NCBI GenBank assembly: GCA_905178155.1
Contig: CAJINV010000008.1
Location: forward strand, 620,001 to 684,000
DNA: 64,000 nucleotides
Direction of reading: 5' to 3'
DNA from: Amoebophrya sp. A120
Lineage: Eukaryota; Sar; Dinophyceae; Syndiniales; Amoebophryaceae
A program made the translations under genes and the position numbers. How positions within the stretch are numbered: the stretch's first letter is position 1; each line of letters begins with the position of its first letter. Positions 1 to 10,340 of this stretch are shown here, one piece after another. The notes beneath the pieces are model-generated. The model saw only the letters and a program-made list of their open reading frames with translations, made no database searches and was not told where the DNA came from.

Positions 1-3000
1 TCGGGATCTCTTGCATGCGGTCCGCGAGCAATAGACACGTCGCGTCGATGTCCTCTTGCCCGGTCATGAAGATCAGAATGTCGCCGCGGTCCTGCTGCAC
101 GTGGATCTCCAGGGCCTGCTGCACGGCAGCATCCACGTAGTCCTGCGCGGCACCCTTTGCGAACAGCGTGTCCACCGGGAAGGTGCGCCCCGGAATGTGG
201 AACACGGGCACCCCGCCGAAGTACTGCGCGAACCGCGCCGAGTCCATCGTTGCGGAGGTCACGATCAGGCGGAAGTCCCGCCGGCGCGAGGCGGCCTCCT
301 TCAAAATCCCAAACAAAACGTCGGTGTTCAGGGACCGCTCGTGCGCCTCGTCCATAATCACCGCCGCGTACTTTTCCAGGTCGCAGTCGTTCAGCGTCTC
401 GCGCAACAGCACCCCGTCCGTCATGTACTTGATCCGGGTGTCCTCCGAAGTGCAGTCCTCGAACCGAATGCTGTACCCGACCAAACCGCCGAGCTCGACC
501 TCCTTCTCCTCCGACACGCGCTTCGCCACGCTCATCGCGGCCATCCGCCGCGGCTGCGTGCAGCCGATCAGCCCGCCCTCGGAGCAGAAGCCGGCCTCGT
601 ACAGGTACTGCGTGAGCTGCGTCGTCTTGCCGCTCCCGGTCTCCCCCACGGCAATCACGATCTGGTGCTCGCGCAGCAGACTCAGAAACTCGTCCCGCAC
701 GGAGAAGACCGGCAGCGCCTCGCGGACCTCCTGCAGCGTGCGGTTCTTCCCGAACTCGGTTTGCGCTTCCTGCTTGATCGCGTTCATCGCGTCCGCGAAC
801 TGGTTCTCCTTCTTGTAGTCGAGCCGGTCCTCGTCCGCCTCCTCCACCACCGCTTTGTTCTGCTCCTCCTCGTTGGTCTCAATGTTGGCCGTGCCCGCGT
901 GCGTCTCGGCCGTGACCAACGCGCCCATCGCGGTGTTCTTGTTGTTTGCCTCCCAAAACCGGTCCTTCATTTTGTCTTTCCCCTCCTGGTCGCGGAGCAG
1001 CTTCAGGCTCGCGCAGCCGCTCTTGGCGAGCTTCGCCATGTCGGAGGTGGGATCTTTCACCACCGAGACCATCTCCGCCTGCGTGGTGTAACTGATGCGC
1101 CCGTCGAGGAAGGGCGGCACGGTTTCGCGCACCAAAATGTGCTGCCGACTGCCGGCCGCGTAGTTCTCCTCGTGGAACTTGTCTACGTCGATCTCGCGGT
1201 GCTGGCCCTTGACGCCCGCCTGCCGCATCAACGCCTTCTCCCACTCCTCCATCGCGGCGTTGCGCTCCTTCTCCATCAGCGACTGCTTTTTGCTCTGCAT
1301 CTGCTTGAACTCCTCCTTCTTCTGCATTTCCTTCTCGAACAGCTCGTTGGCGCTGAGCTGGGCGCCGTACGTGTTCTGCAAGTTGCCGGACCCGCCGTTG
1401 TCGTCCATGTCGTACCAGTCGCGGTCCAGCGCCTGCTCGTCGTACTCGTCCATCTCGATCTCGTGCATCAGCCGCGACTCGTTGAACTCGTCGCCCGTGT
1501 TCTTCACGATGTCGGCCTGCAGCCGGTAGAAATTCTTCTCGTCGCGCTCCACCCCGGCGTTCCAGTCGTAGTCCAGGTCCCGGTACCGCGGGTCGTTTTT
1601 GAATTTGTCGATGTCGTTGTCGTTGTCCTCGTCGCTGCTGTCGCCGCGCATCAGTACCGGCGCCTCCTTCTTCGCGTCCTGCCCGGTCTGCATGCCGCGG
1701 AAGGCCCGGATGCCGCCGCCCACCCGCTCCCCGCGGCTGTTCTTGTCCTTCTTCGCCTTGTCGAACGAGTCCAGGCGCCCCGAGGCCTGGCCGGGGAACA
1801 GCTCGTCGTCGTCCTGCTCGTTCCCCGCGGTCATCAGGTCCACCCGCGCACTGATGCCCTTCTCGCGCTCCTGCTTGCTCAGAAACCGGTCGATGTCGCG
1901 CCCCGAGGTAGAGGCCGCGCTCCCGCCCGCCTCCTCGTTGAGGTTCTTGTTGTGTGGCGGACCAGCGGTGGAAGTTCCTGTGCTGGTCGCGGACTTCGTC
2001 GAGGACTTGTTCGCGTTGTTGTAGCCCGGGAGCGCCGCCTTTTTTTTCAGTTTTAAATTCGGACCCAGTTCGTCCTCTTCCTCGTCGTCCTTCTATCAAA
2101 TGTAAAAATGTCTGGGTCTGGAAGGGTTGGAACTTGTCATGCTGCATTTGGATTCCAGAAAAATCTGTATTGCATGAGTACCAAAAGGAATGTAATTTTT
2201 GCTACGCGGAGAGGGCATTTGTCACGCGGAATATGCATCAAGAAGCTCCGAAAAAATCTGTGATGCTAGGGCATGCATCACAGACATCAGGGCTCATGCA
2301 AAACGTGCATGACACGTGTCGGAATGTTCCAGACCCAGACATTTTTACAGTTGATACCTTCTCCAGACCGACCACGTTGGCGAACATGTTTTTCACGTCC
2401 TTCGCAGCCACCTCTGCCTCCTATCCTATGTAAAGACGTCCTCACCCCAGACTCAAGATGGGGATTTTGCAACACAAACCTTGAAGTTTTGGGAACCACG
2501 CATGACAAATTGCAGGCTGTAGTGTAGTGCAGTTTAGCAAGGGAAGCCGCATAACAAATCGATCTCCTTATGCTGTTTACAGCATTGCAAGTTCCAAAAC
2601 ACGATCGATAATGCCCCTCATGGGATCGCGCATTACAAACGCTCTTGTGCTTGCAGATCTGCATCACAACTCTGGGGTGGGGACGTTTTTACTCAGAATA
2701 CCTCCCTCTCTCGCTTCTGCCGTGCAAGCTGGTCCAGCCCGAGCGTGGACCCCTTTTGGACGAACACGTGGTCCCGGTTAGGTCCGCCGTCCGCTGCACT
2801 TGATGTGGTGCCATTGGGTCCGGCTCCTGCCGCGGCGGGGGTGTCTTGCTTTAGTTTTCGTTTCTGCAACCCGCCGAACAGCTTCTTGTGTTCGTTGCCT
2901 TCCAGCACGTCGGTGTTGCCTCCGCCGCTCTTTTGGTTTTCTCGCTCGGCGTCAATAGCCTTCACTCGGTTCTCGATCGACGAGAAAAGCGCCAAAGCGG

Positions 3001-3262
3001 AAAAATCGTTGCCCTGGCCGCAGTAGTCTCCGATCTTCCGCTGGAAGTCCTTTACCGTCTTCGATTGGCACCATCGAGATATTATTTTCCGCCCAAGCAC
3101 GCCACCGGAAACCTGGGGCAGATTCTGATACAAGTTCGCCAGCTCGGCGTCCACAAACCGAACGAGATCCTGATTTGCGGTCAGCCGTGTCTCCTTCTGC
3201 AAAGCAGTTTCCGGCTTCTTTGCCGGCGCCGCCGGGGCGGCAGCACCCTCAGCGGCGGTCAT
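1..3262 (-). CDS. PRP16: Pre-mRNA-splicing DEAH-box ATPase PRP16/DHX38 (3' end outside window)
   Basis: Spliceosomal RNA-dependent ATPase that remodels the catalytic centre before the second splicing step. The start ATG is at 3262; the gene runs off the left edge, with about 900 residues visible. Seen in the minus-strand translation: an N-terminal motif STLGLDQLARQKRERE, matching the LGLDxLAxxKR element of DHX38; FLDGRISYTTQ followed by VKDPTSDMAKLAKSG, a PRP16-specific block; Walker A GETGSGKTTQL near 605-627; TQPRRMAAMS; MDEAHERSLNTDVLFG (DEAH box); TSATMDS; and GDILIFMTGQEDID. The PRP16-specific blocks separate it from PRP2, PRP22 and PRP43. Two introners interrupt the N-terminal region (2094-2356 and 2422-2700), leaving an internal exon of about 60 nt. 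Removing each element with one TSD copy keeps the frame (RERE-AEVAAK and VGLEK-DDEEED). The helicase C-terminal domains lie beyond the window. Coding GC content is high. Confidence 0.93.
2094..2356. mobile_element. Introner, family A, in PRP16 (263 bp)
   Basis: Ends are inverted repeats: left TATCAAATGTAAAAATGTCT, right the complement with one change (acagttgata). It is flanked by the 5-bp duplication CCTTC (2089-2093 and 2357-2361). In gene orientation the boundary reads GAAG|GTATC...GATAG|AAGG, so a GT-AG reading is possible. The interior carries short CATNACA motifs. It has no coding capacity, so it is non-autonomous. Confidence 0.93.
2422..2700. mobile_element. Introner, family B, in PRP16 (279 bp)
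   Basis: Left end TATCCTATGTAAAGACGTCC and right end GGACGTTTTTACTCAGAATA are imperfect inverted repeats. The flanking 5-bp duplication is CCTCC (2417-2421 and 2701-2705). It is 65 bp from the family A element, which leaves a very short PRP16 exon between them. In gene orientation GT-AG boundaries are possible. The same ends occur at 34862-35140 and 58183-58462. Confidence 0.93.
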
Positions 3263-4769
3263 GATAGGATTTGGATTTCTCTTGCTTGAGCAATGAAAAT
3301 TCTCGTAAACTTTCTACTGAAAAAACAAGCTTCGAAAATCTACTTCAAAGAACGATATCATCTTTAGTAGCTGCCGATAAGGATCAAAAAGTGTTTTCGT
3401 CTACGGTGATGGGAACCGTTTGCGCCTTCATGGGAAAATGGAATCAAGTGGTCGTCATCATGCTCTAAAACTTCGGCGGGGGGAGAAAGATGATTCAATT
3501 GTGAAAGGACTGTACGGAAAATGAGAAGTCGCTGGAAAAAGATTTGGAAAACGGACGAAGTTCAGTATTCAAATTTGCGATTCGCACTCAGGTTTCACGC
3601 GGAAAAACTTCGCTTTACGATCGGCAAGATCAGATCTGCATGTTGGCACTTCGGAACTTCCGCTTTGCAAGCACCCATTTGAGATCTGCGCGATTTGCAT
3701 CCATTCAAAGCAAAAAAAGAGACCTCACATATATTCTGGTCGAAATTTGGGATCCACCTTTCCAGAAGAACACTTTGCTGGCCATGAGGAATTCCTTAAT
3801 CCGGTTGCGAGAAAAGCTCTCGCATGCAGAAAAAGGGTCTTTCATCTGATATTAGCAGTGCCACTTCCGGGCGCTTACTACGCCTACAGTCAGACATTAA
3901 GCTATATATTCGATAAATTCTGATCAAGAGATCATCTGCTTCAGTGATTGAAGCTTCAAAATTTCATCTCGCCAAACTGTTACGCGACCGGCGTTTCAGC
4001 TTCAACTTTCGAGGCATGTGTGACTGCAACTCTCCAAAACTCATTAGAGGCGAAGACTCCACCGTACCTGGTTCGCTAAGCATGAATATTAGTCAACCGT
4101 AACGGACACACGATTCGGGCTAATTTCTGATCCTTTCACCTTTGACTCATCTGGGTGGACTTGCATTCGTTGCAAAGCTCCAGCGATGCTGGAGTACTAC
4201 TCCTCAGTCCACCTGAATCCTCTAGGCTATTGCGGATTTTCTTAAAAATTCAGTTCCAAAAGGGCCAAAACTAACACTAAGTCAGAGAGTGTAAATGTAA
4301 CTCAGTGATGTAGTGGGTAACATTTCGAAGAACCAAAGCGCGCAGGAGCTGCTTTGCTTTGGCATGAGAGGGTGATACAATATTCTGATCAAATGTTCTT
4401 CGTTCTTCGACCAATCGCATACTCTTATGTGTCATCTTCTTCGTGTGTGCTTTCCACGACAGCAGTGGTACACGACAGCTCTAGAGTACCACTTCCAGGT
4501 CTGCTTCAAGTAACAGTTTGGTGCAAGGATCGATGCCTTCATGGTTCGAAACTTCGATGCTGTCATCTTTTTCATTTCTGTCGCTGCACAAAGAGCTGTA
4601 GGAAGGTACGCGGTCTCAGCTTGTGACAATTTATTATCGGTTTAGAAAGTCGTTTGCAAAGTTTTCACAACAAAAACATGGTCGAAATACAGAGGCTTGT
4701 TGATGCAATGTAGTGAAAAAACATAAACATAAAGATAAACATGTACTTACTCTTTACATGACAAATTGT
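3263..4769. other. Intergenic, no supported gene
   Basis: About 1.5 kb of AT-richer sequence between the PRP16 start and the next gene's stop. Several short ORFs exist on both strands (for example a 101-codon one at 3544-3849), but none shows family similarity, splice-consistent extension or coding-like composition. It presumably holds the PRP16 promoter and the 3' region of the upstream gene. Confidence 0.6.
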
Positions 4770-5421
4770 TTAGATCTTCAGATCCATGTCTTTCATCACG
4801 TTTGTCGCCCAGGTGTCCTCCGCTTTGCGCCGACTCGGAGATTTCGGGACAGTACGACCCAGCGCGGGGAAATCGTTCAGATCGAAATGAAAATCATCCA
4901 TCTCGAACGAACCTGTGCATAGTTTATTGGAACACATTTTTTTTTCCACGGGTATAAAAGCCCTGAAATTCAAATTTCCCATCGTTTTGATATGAAAATA
5001 AACGCACGCAGTGCAGTACCTTTCCGCGAGGATTGCGTGCTGGATGTCCCACTGCTGAGCTCCTTCACGATGCTGCTTTCCAGCTGCTGATCCGCCGCGT
5101 GCGGCAAGAATCCTTCCGGAATAGCATCTTCCTCCGGACCAGACCTGTAGGGAATAAAAGCGCCATTCCTTGCTACCTACTTACAACTACTGCGTGGCTG
5201 CGACAGAGTAACAAGTACAGTGCAAATTCAAATTCTACTTGAAAAACACTGTCTTGAAAACGTATCAGTTCAGAAAAATAGCCGTACCAGGTGTGGCCTC
5301 CGCCGTGCCCATCTTTCTTCGGCGGTGCGCGCCGACTCGATTTGACGTCTTGCGAGTTCCGTTCCTTGCGCTTGAACCAGGGCTTATCCTCGATCCAGTG
5401 CGTCTTGTCGTGCAGCACCAT
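4770..5421 (-). CDS. Small hypothetical protein, three exons
   Basis: Deduced exons are 5288-5421, 5020-5144 and 4770-4912, joined by two canonical GT-AG introns; they give 133 aa in one open frame. The ATG is at 5421. The protein begins with a charged, Trp-containing stretch (THWIEDKPWFKRKE), then a basic Gly-rich patch (PPKKDGHGGGHTWSG) faintly like the Gly-rich motif of HABP4/PDCD4-type RNA-binding proteins, then an acidic middle, and ends with FHFDLNDFPALG and a Lys/Arg segment. I do not recognise the family. A role with RNA or ribosomes is only a guess from the basic Gly motif. The consistent splice phases across both introns are the best evidence that it is real. Confidence 0.6.
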
Positions 5422-6191
5422 ACTTTCCTGTGCTGTCTTGCTGGAAAGCTGTTTTTTGTTTAGTTACACGGGGCGGAAGTTGCAGTCCTTTTTGTGGTTT
5501 ATTTTTCGAAAGAAATTCTTCAGTGGGGTAGACGATGTGTCTGTTGTATTAACAGATGAGATTTGTTCTGGTAGCTTTTTGGGTTTTCAAACTTCAGTAC
5601 TAGAAAAAAACGTAGTAGATAATTTTGAGAAGATGCTTTCTCCTATCATGCAAGGTAGGAATATCAGTTTCTGTGCTGTAGCAGTGGGTGATCCGAGACA
5701 GATCTTCGGTGTTGTATGTAGTATTTGAAAAGAGATCCTACTCCTAACACGAAATCAGGAAAAAGTATCGTTGGGGATAATCTTCTTTTCCGCCTCTGTT
5801 TTTGTTTTTCATGCGCAGAAAACCAGAGATTGGGCATGTACCATCGCGGTATTGATGACGGACCGATTCCTTGCGACTCAATCAAGAGGAATTCATAATC
5901 TTTACCATCTGATCTTTTCGCACAGGTGCATCTCCGACCGTAGTGAAATGAACCGAATTCATGTTAATCGCTCAACGTGATTGCAAGCCAAAACCGATTC
6001 TGTCACACCTTATGCATCCCCGACGCTGTTTCACTTTTTTCTTTATTTTACAGAAAAGGAACACAAGAACTTGAAGAAAATTCTTTATGCCGCATCGAGG
6101 CAGTTTTGATGCCATAGAAGGCGATGTGAGAAAGAGAGCGAGCCTATTCGTATAGTATGCAGCAGAAAATCTGCTGGAGGTCCGATAAGCG
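5422..6191. other. Intergenic, nothing recognised
   Basis: 770 bp between the small hypothetical gene's ATG and the zinc-finger gene's stop. Only short scattered ORFs are present, with no repeats of the introner families. Confidence 0.55.
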
Positions 6192-7607
6192 CTAAAAGAA
6201 CCCTTCAGCGAGTTCGTTCTCGTCCTCCTCCTCGTCCGGAGGATCGCGGTTACGCGACCGTGACCGCGACCGCGACCGCGAGCGTTGTCGCTTGTCGTTT
6301 TTCTGTTTTTCCCTTTCCTTCTCTTGCTGCTTCTCCTTTTCACGCTCCTTTTCTGCCAGCAAAGCTTCGTTCGCTAGCCTCAACTGCTCGAACCACGGGT
6401 CTTCCACAGGCTTCGTCTCTGGCCCGGCCTTGCTCTTCGCGGCTTCTGCCCCCTTTTTCTCGACGACGTCTTTGTCTTGAGCAGTGGTTTTCGCTGCGGT
6501 AGTACTGCCGGTCGCAGGCTTCTTCTCCTCTGTGGGCTTCTTTGCATGATCCTCGAAGGTGCCCGGCGCCTGAAACTCCATTGTGGGTCCGGTCGACGGC
6601 CCGGCGCCGCCCTTCCCCATCGTAATGGATGTGTTGTACTTGTACAGGTCCTGGTAGACGGCTTCGCCCATCATTTTGCTCTCCCCGCACTGCAGACATC
6701 TTGACAAATTCACTCGGTTAATCAGCTTGCATCCGCCGCACTGCCAGCCCGTGGGCACGCGATTCACCTTGCCCTGCGCGAAGTCGAGGCGGTAGTTACT
6801 GCCGGTCTTCTCCAGTCGATCCTTCAGTTGCAGCTTGGCGTCCACGTGCAGCAGCTCCTGCAACTTGGAATAGCTCGCCCCGCACCGCGTGCAGTGCTTG
6901 CGCAGCCGGCTGTTCAGCGTGCCGCAGCCCGTGCACTGCCAGTCTGCGCGTGTCACGTCATCCCTGATCTCGTTCACCAGCATCGACTTCCCCGTCTCCT
7001 CCTCCACGGTTGTTTTTAACTGCCTTTTCGGAATCCACAGTCCGCGCTCCGTGCGTTGCATCTTCATGTTTACCTCCTTGCGCTGTCGGACACCTGAAAA
7101 GTGGAATTGTGTTGCAGATATCACAGTGATGACGTCAACAAGCACACCGATCCAGAAGATTCAACTTTGTACTACACAACAAGCTGACCATGCTGAAAAA
7201 AAACTCATGGAATCATCTAAATTGCGTTTGATGCTAAATGTCCTGTTAACAAAAAATCAAGCAGTACCTTCCCCGGCGTCCATTTGGTCCAAATCCTTTG
7301 GCTTTTCCATTTCTTCGCGCAAATCTCGCCGTATCTCCGGGTTTATCTGGTGCTGTACCATTTTCTGCTCGCCTGGGATGCGGCTCCCTTTGTCCTCTCC
7401 CTTCCCCTTCTTGCCTTTGCCCTTGCCCTTCCCCTTCTTGCCATCGTCGCCCTTGACTTCGAAGCCCATGGTCTCCAGCACTTTCTTGTCGCGATCCCGG
7501 AGCTTGTTCTGGAGGCCCAGCGCCGCCGTGAAATTTTGCCCATCGCGGTCGTACTCATGCGCCTCTTTGGCGCCCGCAGGCATCAAATACTGGTCTCGCC
7601 CCGACAT
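6192..7607 (-). CDS. RanBP2-type zinc-finger, SR-rich protein (ZRANB2-like)
   Basis: Two exons, 7268-7607 and 6192-7093, with a 174-bp GT-AG intron; the ATG at 7607 gives MSGRDQYLMP. The N-terminal part contains a Lys-Gly run (KGKGKGKGKKGKG). Two zinc fingers follow with the RanBP2 pattern W-x-C-x2-C-x10-C-x2-C: DWQCTGCGTLNSRLRKHCTRCG and GWQCGGCKLINRVNLSRCLQCG. The C-terminal third is a Lys/Glu-rich predicted coiled region, then an RSRSRSRSRSRNR block and an acidic end. Paired RanBP2 fingers plus an RS domain are typical of ssRNA-binding splicing regulators such as ZRANB2, so nuclear mRNA processing is likely. Orthology is not certain, because finger order and the N-terminal region differ. 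Confidence 0.8.
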
Positions 7608-8283
7608 AGTGCTAATTTAGTCGCTAAATCTATGGCAATGTCACAGAAACCGAATTTTGATTTTCTTTTTCAGTGAGACGCTTCAAGGAAATAACGGGTA
7701 TGGAAGAGGTTTGTCGGTAAAAAAGCGATTGGTATTGGTCGGGCGGCGTACACATAGAGCGGAAAAAAAGTTTGTTTCTATTCGCTTGAAAGAAAACTTT
7801 GACATACAACGGAAAGAAATCGAAATGACATGGGAAAGTACACACAATGCCCCGGGGCAGGGGGGGACGGGGAACTGCTGCAATCAGAAAATCGAAAAAA
7901 TGAAATTTTACAAAGAGGACCACGTATCTTCTGAAAGATGATCTTAAAACTGATTTTGCTAACGGATCAACACTTGGAGAAAACCCTTTTCTCAGCCATT
8001 TTGCATCCCGACAACAAGATGAACATTGCATCACGATCTGCGGCAGCTATGGCCGCTAGTGAACAATTCCGATCGCACGCTAAAAATTTCGGCTCCTGAG
8101 TCGGATTCATAGGTAAAACATTTTCTGTCTCTGCCTCCGGCTGGTTGCTCCAAGTCCCGTTTTTCATTGACGACGCATTGCGAAGTCAGGAAGGTCGACA
8201 CTGGTTGCTTTCTTACTGCTGGCGTCAGCACGAACATATGTAGGACTATCACTTGTATCGATAAGTGTCCCATCTTTCGCGAT
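7608..8283. other. Intergenic, nothing recognised
   Basis: 676 bp between the zinc-finger gene start and the Obg gene stop. It presumably contains the promoter of the former. Short ORFs lack coding character. Confidence 0.55.
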
Positions 8284-9832
8284 TCAACAAAACTCGTCTG
8301 CGGGAACGTTCTCCGTGCCGTTTTGTCGTTGCCGTCCTCCCGTGGCGTCTCCGAGTAAACGTCGAAGCCCTGCCACAACGCCACTGATCCCAACACCAGT
8401 TCGCGCCGATATCGCGAAAATAGGCACTGACGAAACTGATGAGGGTAAAAATTGCTGCCTTGGCCCTGCATGCTCACTTGATGAGGAAGAGAAACTTCTA
8501 CAAGCCTCGTCGTCTATCCCCTCGTCCACCTCCTGCTCGAAATACTTCTGCACCAGCTATCCCACGAAAAAACTGTTTCACTGTGGTGATTTAGCAATAT
8601 CTGCATCACAAGTTTGTTACACATGTGACAGAAAATTTGCCATGCGCGCTTCCCAAGGGAAAACACGCTTGCAAATCCGATGTCTTGCAGGTGTAGCAAG
8701 ACAAACACTTTGGTGTTTCGTTTTCTGCATCACAAGTTCACAGTGAAACAGTTTTTTCTTGCGATACCAGATCTGCGTTCGCCAATGCGGCGGCGCCAAG
8801 ATCGCACTTGTTGCAGAGCACCGCGAACGGCCGCGCAGCCATCTCCCCACTGAAGCGCCCGATTTCCGCGCGCAAGATTTCGATTTGCTTCACAACCGAC
8901 ACGTCCCCCGCCCCGCGACTGCTGCAGTCGAGACAGTAGAGCAACACCTTCGTGCGCTCCAAGTGTCGCAAAAACTCGTGACCCAACCCTCGGTCCAGGT
9001 GCGCGTCTTCCACGAGCCCGGGAACGTCCGCCACCGAGAGCTCAAAGCCGTCCTTGAACTGCACGCTGCCGACGTACGGGGCGATCGTCGTGAAGGGGTA
9101 GGAGGCCACCTTGGGCTGGCTGCGTGACACGCACCGGAGAAAGGAGCTCTTGCCGGCGTTGGGAAACCCGACGAGCCCCACGTCCGCGATGGACTGGAGT
9201 TCTAGGAGGTACTTCCGGTGCTCCCCGGGCTGTCCCTCCCCCGCGGAGTGCGGGTCGTGCATATCATTTCCGCACCCGCCCTCGCCGCCCCGCGCGAGAA
9301 TGCACTGCTCGCCTGTCTGCAGCATGTCGGCACGCTTCACCAATCGCGATTTTGTCGATGCTGCGACGTCGGACGGTCGTAGCGCTCCTGGCGTTCTTGT
9401 CTCCGCGTCCTGGTCCGCGTCGCTCTTCGCCTTGTCCTCGTCCGCGCAAAGGGCTGCGTGTGACGAAGTTTTGTTCGTCTCGCCCACGATTTCTGAAACA
9501 ATCACCCCAGGCGGTACACGCACAATCAATGGCTCGCCATTGGTACCCACGCGGTTACGCTTGCGCCCGTGCCCGCCGTGCTCGGCTGCAAGGGTGGGGC
9601 TGACGAGGTTCCGCAAGGAGACGGTGCCGCTGCACACCTCCAAAACTACGTCGCCGCCTCGGCCGCCCGGACCGCCCCACGGCGTACCTGGCCCGAATAG
9701 CTTGGAGGATGTGTGCTTTCGGTACGACAGCGCCCCTTCCCCTCCGTTTCCACCCTTCGCAAACACGGTGACCGCGTCCACCAAGTTGCGGTCCAAATGT
9801 TTGATCTTTAACCGTGTGGAACGCATGGCCAC
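8284..9832 (-). CDS. Obg/CgtA-family GTPase, probably organellar
   Basis: GTPase of the Obg family, which acts in large ribosomal subunit assembly. 444 aa from two exons separated by an introner (8558-8766). The N-terminal Gly-rich Obg fold is clear (FAKGGNGGEGALSYRK, GTPWGGPGGRGGDVVLEV). G1 is GFPNAGKSS, G3 DVPGLVEDAHLDRGLGHEFLRHLERT, G4 NKCD (about residue 350) and G5 SARTGVGI. An insert of about 50 residues rich in Ala, Asp and Ser splits the end of the Obg domain. There is no OCT or TGS extension, so it resembles the mitochondrial GTPBP5/MTG2 type, but I see no clear transit peptide before the ATG at 9832, and an upstream exon is possible. Removing the introner with one TSD copy gives NADLVQKYFEQ, in frame. 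The stop is at 8284. Confidence 0.9.
8558..8766. mobile_element. Introner, family C, in the Obg gene (209 bp)
   Basis: Inverted ends: TATCCCACGAAAAAACTGTT and AACAGTTTTTTCTTGCGATA. The flanking duplication is CCAGC/CCAGA (4 of 5 identical; 8553-8557 and 8767-8771). Subterminal GCATCACAA motifs lie in both orientations. It has the same length as the family C copy in the LAMTOR2-like gene. In gene orientation GT-AG boundaries are possible. Confidence 0.88.
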
Positions 9833-10340
9833 TGCATCCCCGGTGGTCCATTTTCAAATTACCAGTGGAAAAACCGAATGAATTACTAAACACAGGTGAG
9901 ATGAACTCGGAAGATCCTGCAGTTGGAACACAACGATGGAGTCCGCAAACATGAACATCATCCTCAGGATCAGGTGGTGATAAACATACTGCAGAAGACA
10001 CACGTAAACGACACCGAAGGCACTTTCGCAAAATTAAAATTTTCGTTTTCGAAGGAAACGCGAACGCGATTGGCTTTCATAAACGTCGCTGAAGAAGACA
10101 CCCGTGTGTCGTTGTACACCAGGGATCAAAAAAATCGCGTGATCTCTATTGATTGACATCGTGGTGACTCATTTATCATTGCAGTAGAGGTTTTGTTCCA
10201 GAAAGAATTCATTCAAACTAGATGCAGGGTAATGGATGCGGGTCTGGGGTGGTATGCTCCATCGTCAAGATGGGGTCGTTGTTATTTCACACTATTACTA
10301 CACTAGTGGGTGCAGAAGACGACCCGCAGGTCTTGCAATT
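9833..10340. other. Intergenic, nothing firm
   Basis: 508 bp between the Obg ATG and the aldehyde dehydrogenase stop. An open minus-strand stretch (9833-10031) could hold an unseen upstream Obg exon, but no targeting peptide or splice pair convinced me. Confidence 0.45.

Noticed and set aside
56-2056. 666-codon plus-strand ORF
   Set aside because: It is the antisense shadow of the GC-rich PRP16 coding region; the minus frame carries all helicase motifs.
879-2147. 422-codon minus-strand ORF, Arg/Gly-rich
   Set aside because: Wrong frame of PRP16; the true frame has PRP16 blocks and continues through the introner boundary.
3544-3849. 101-codon plus-strand ORF
   Set aside because: No similarity, AT-rich, no supporting splice structure, and opposite to every supported gene.
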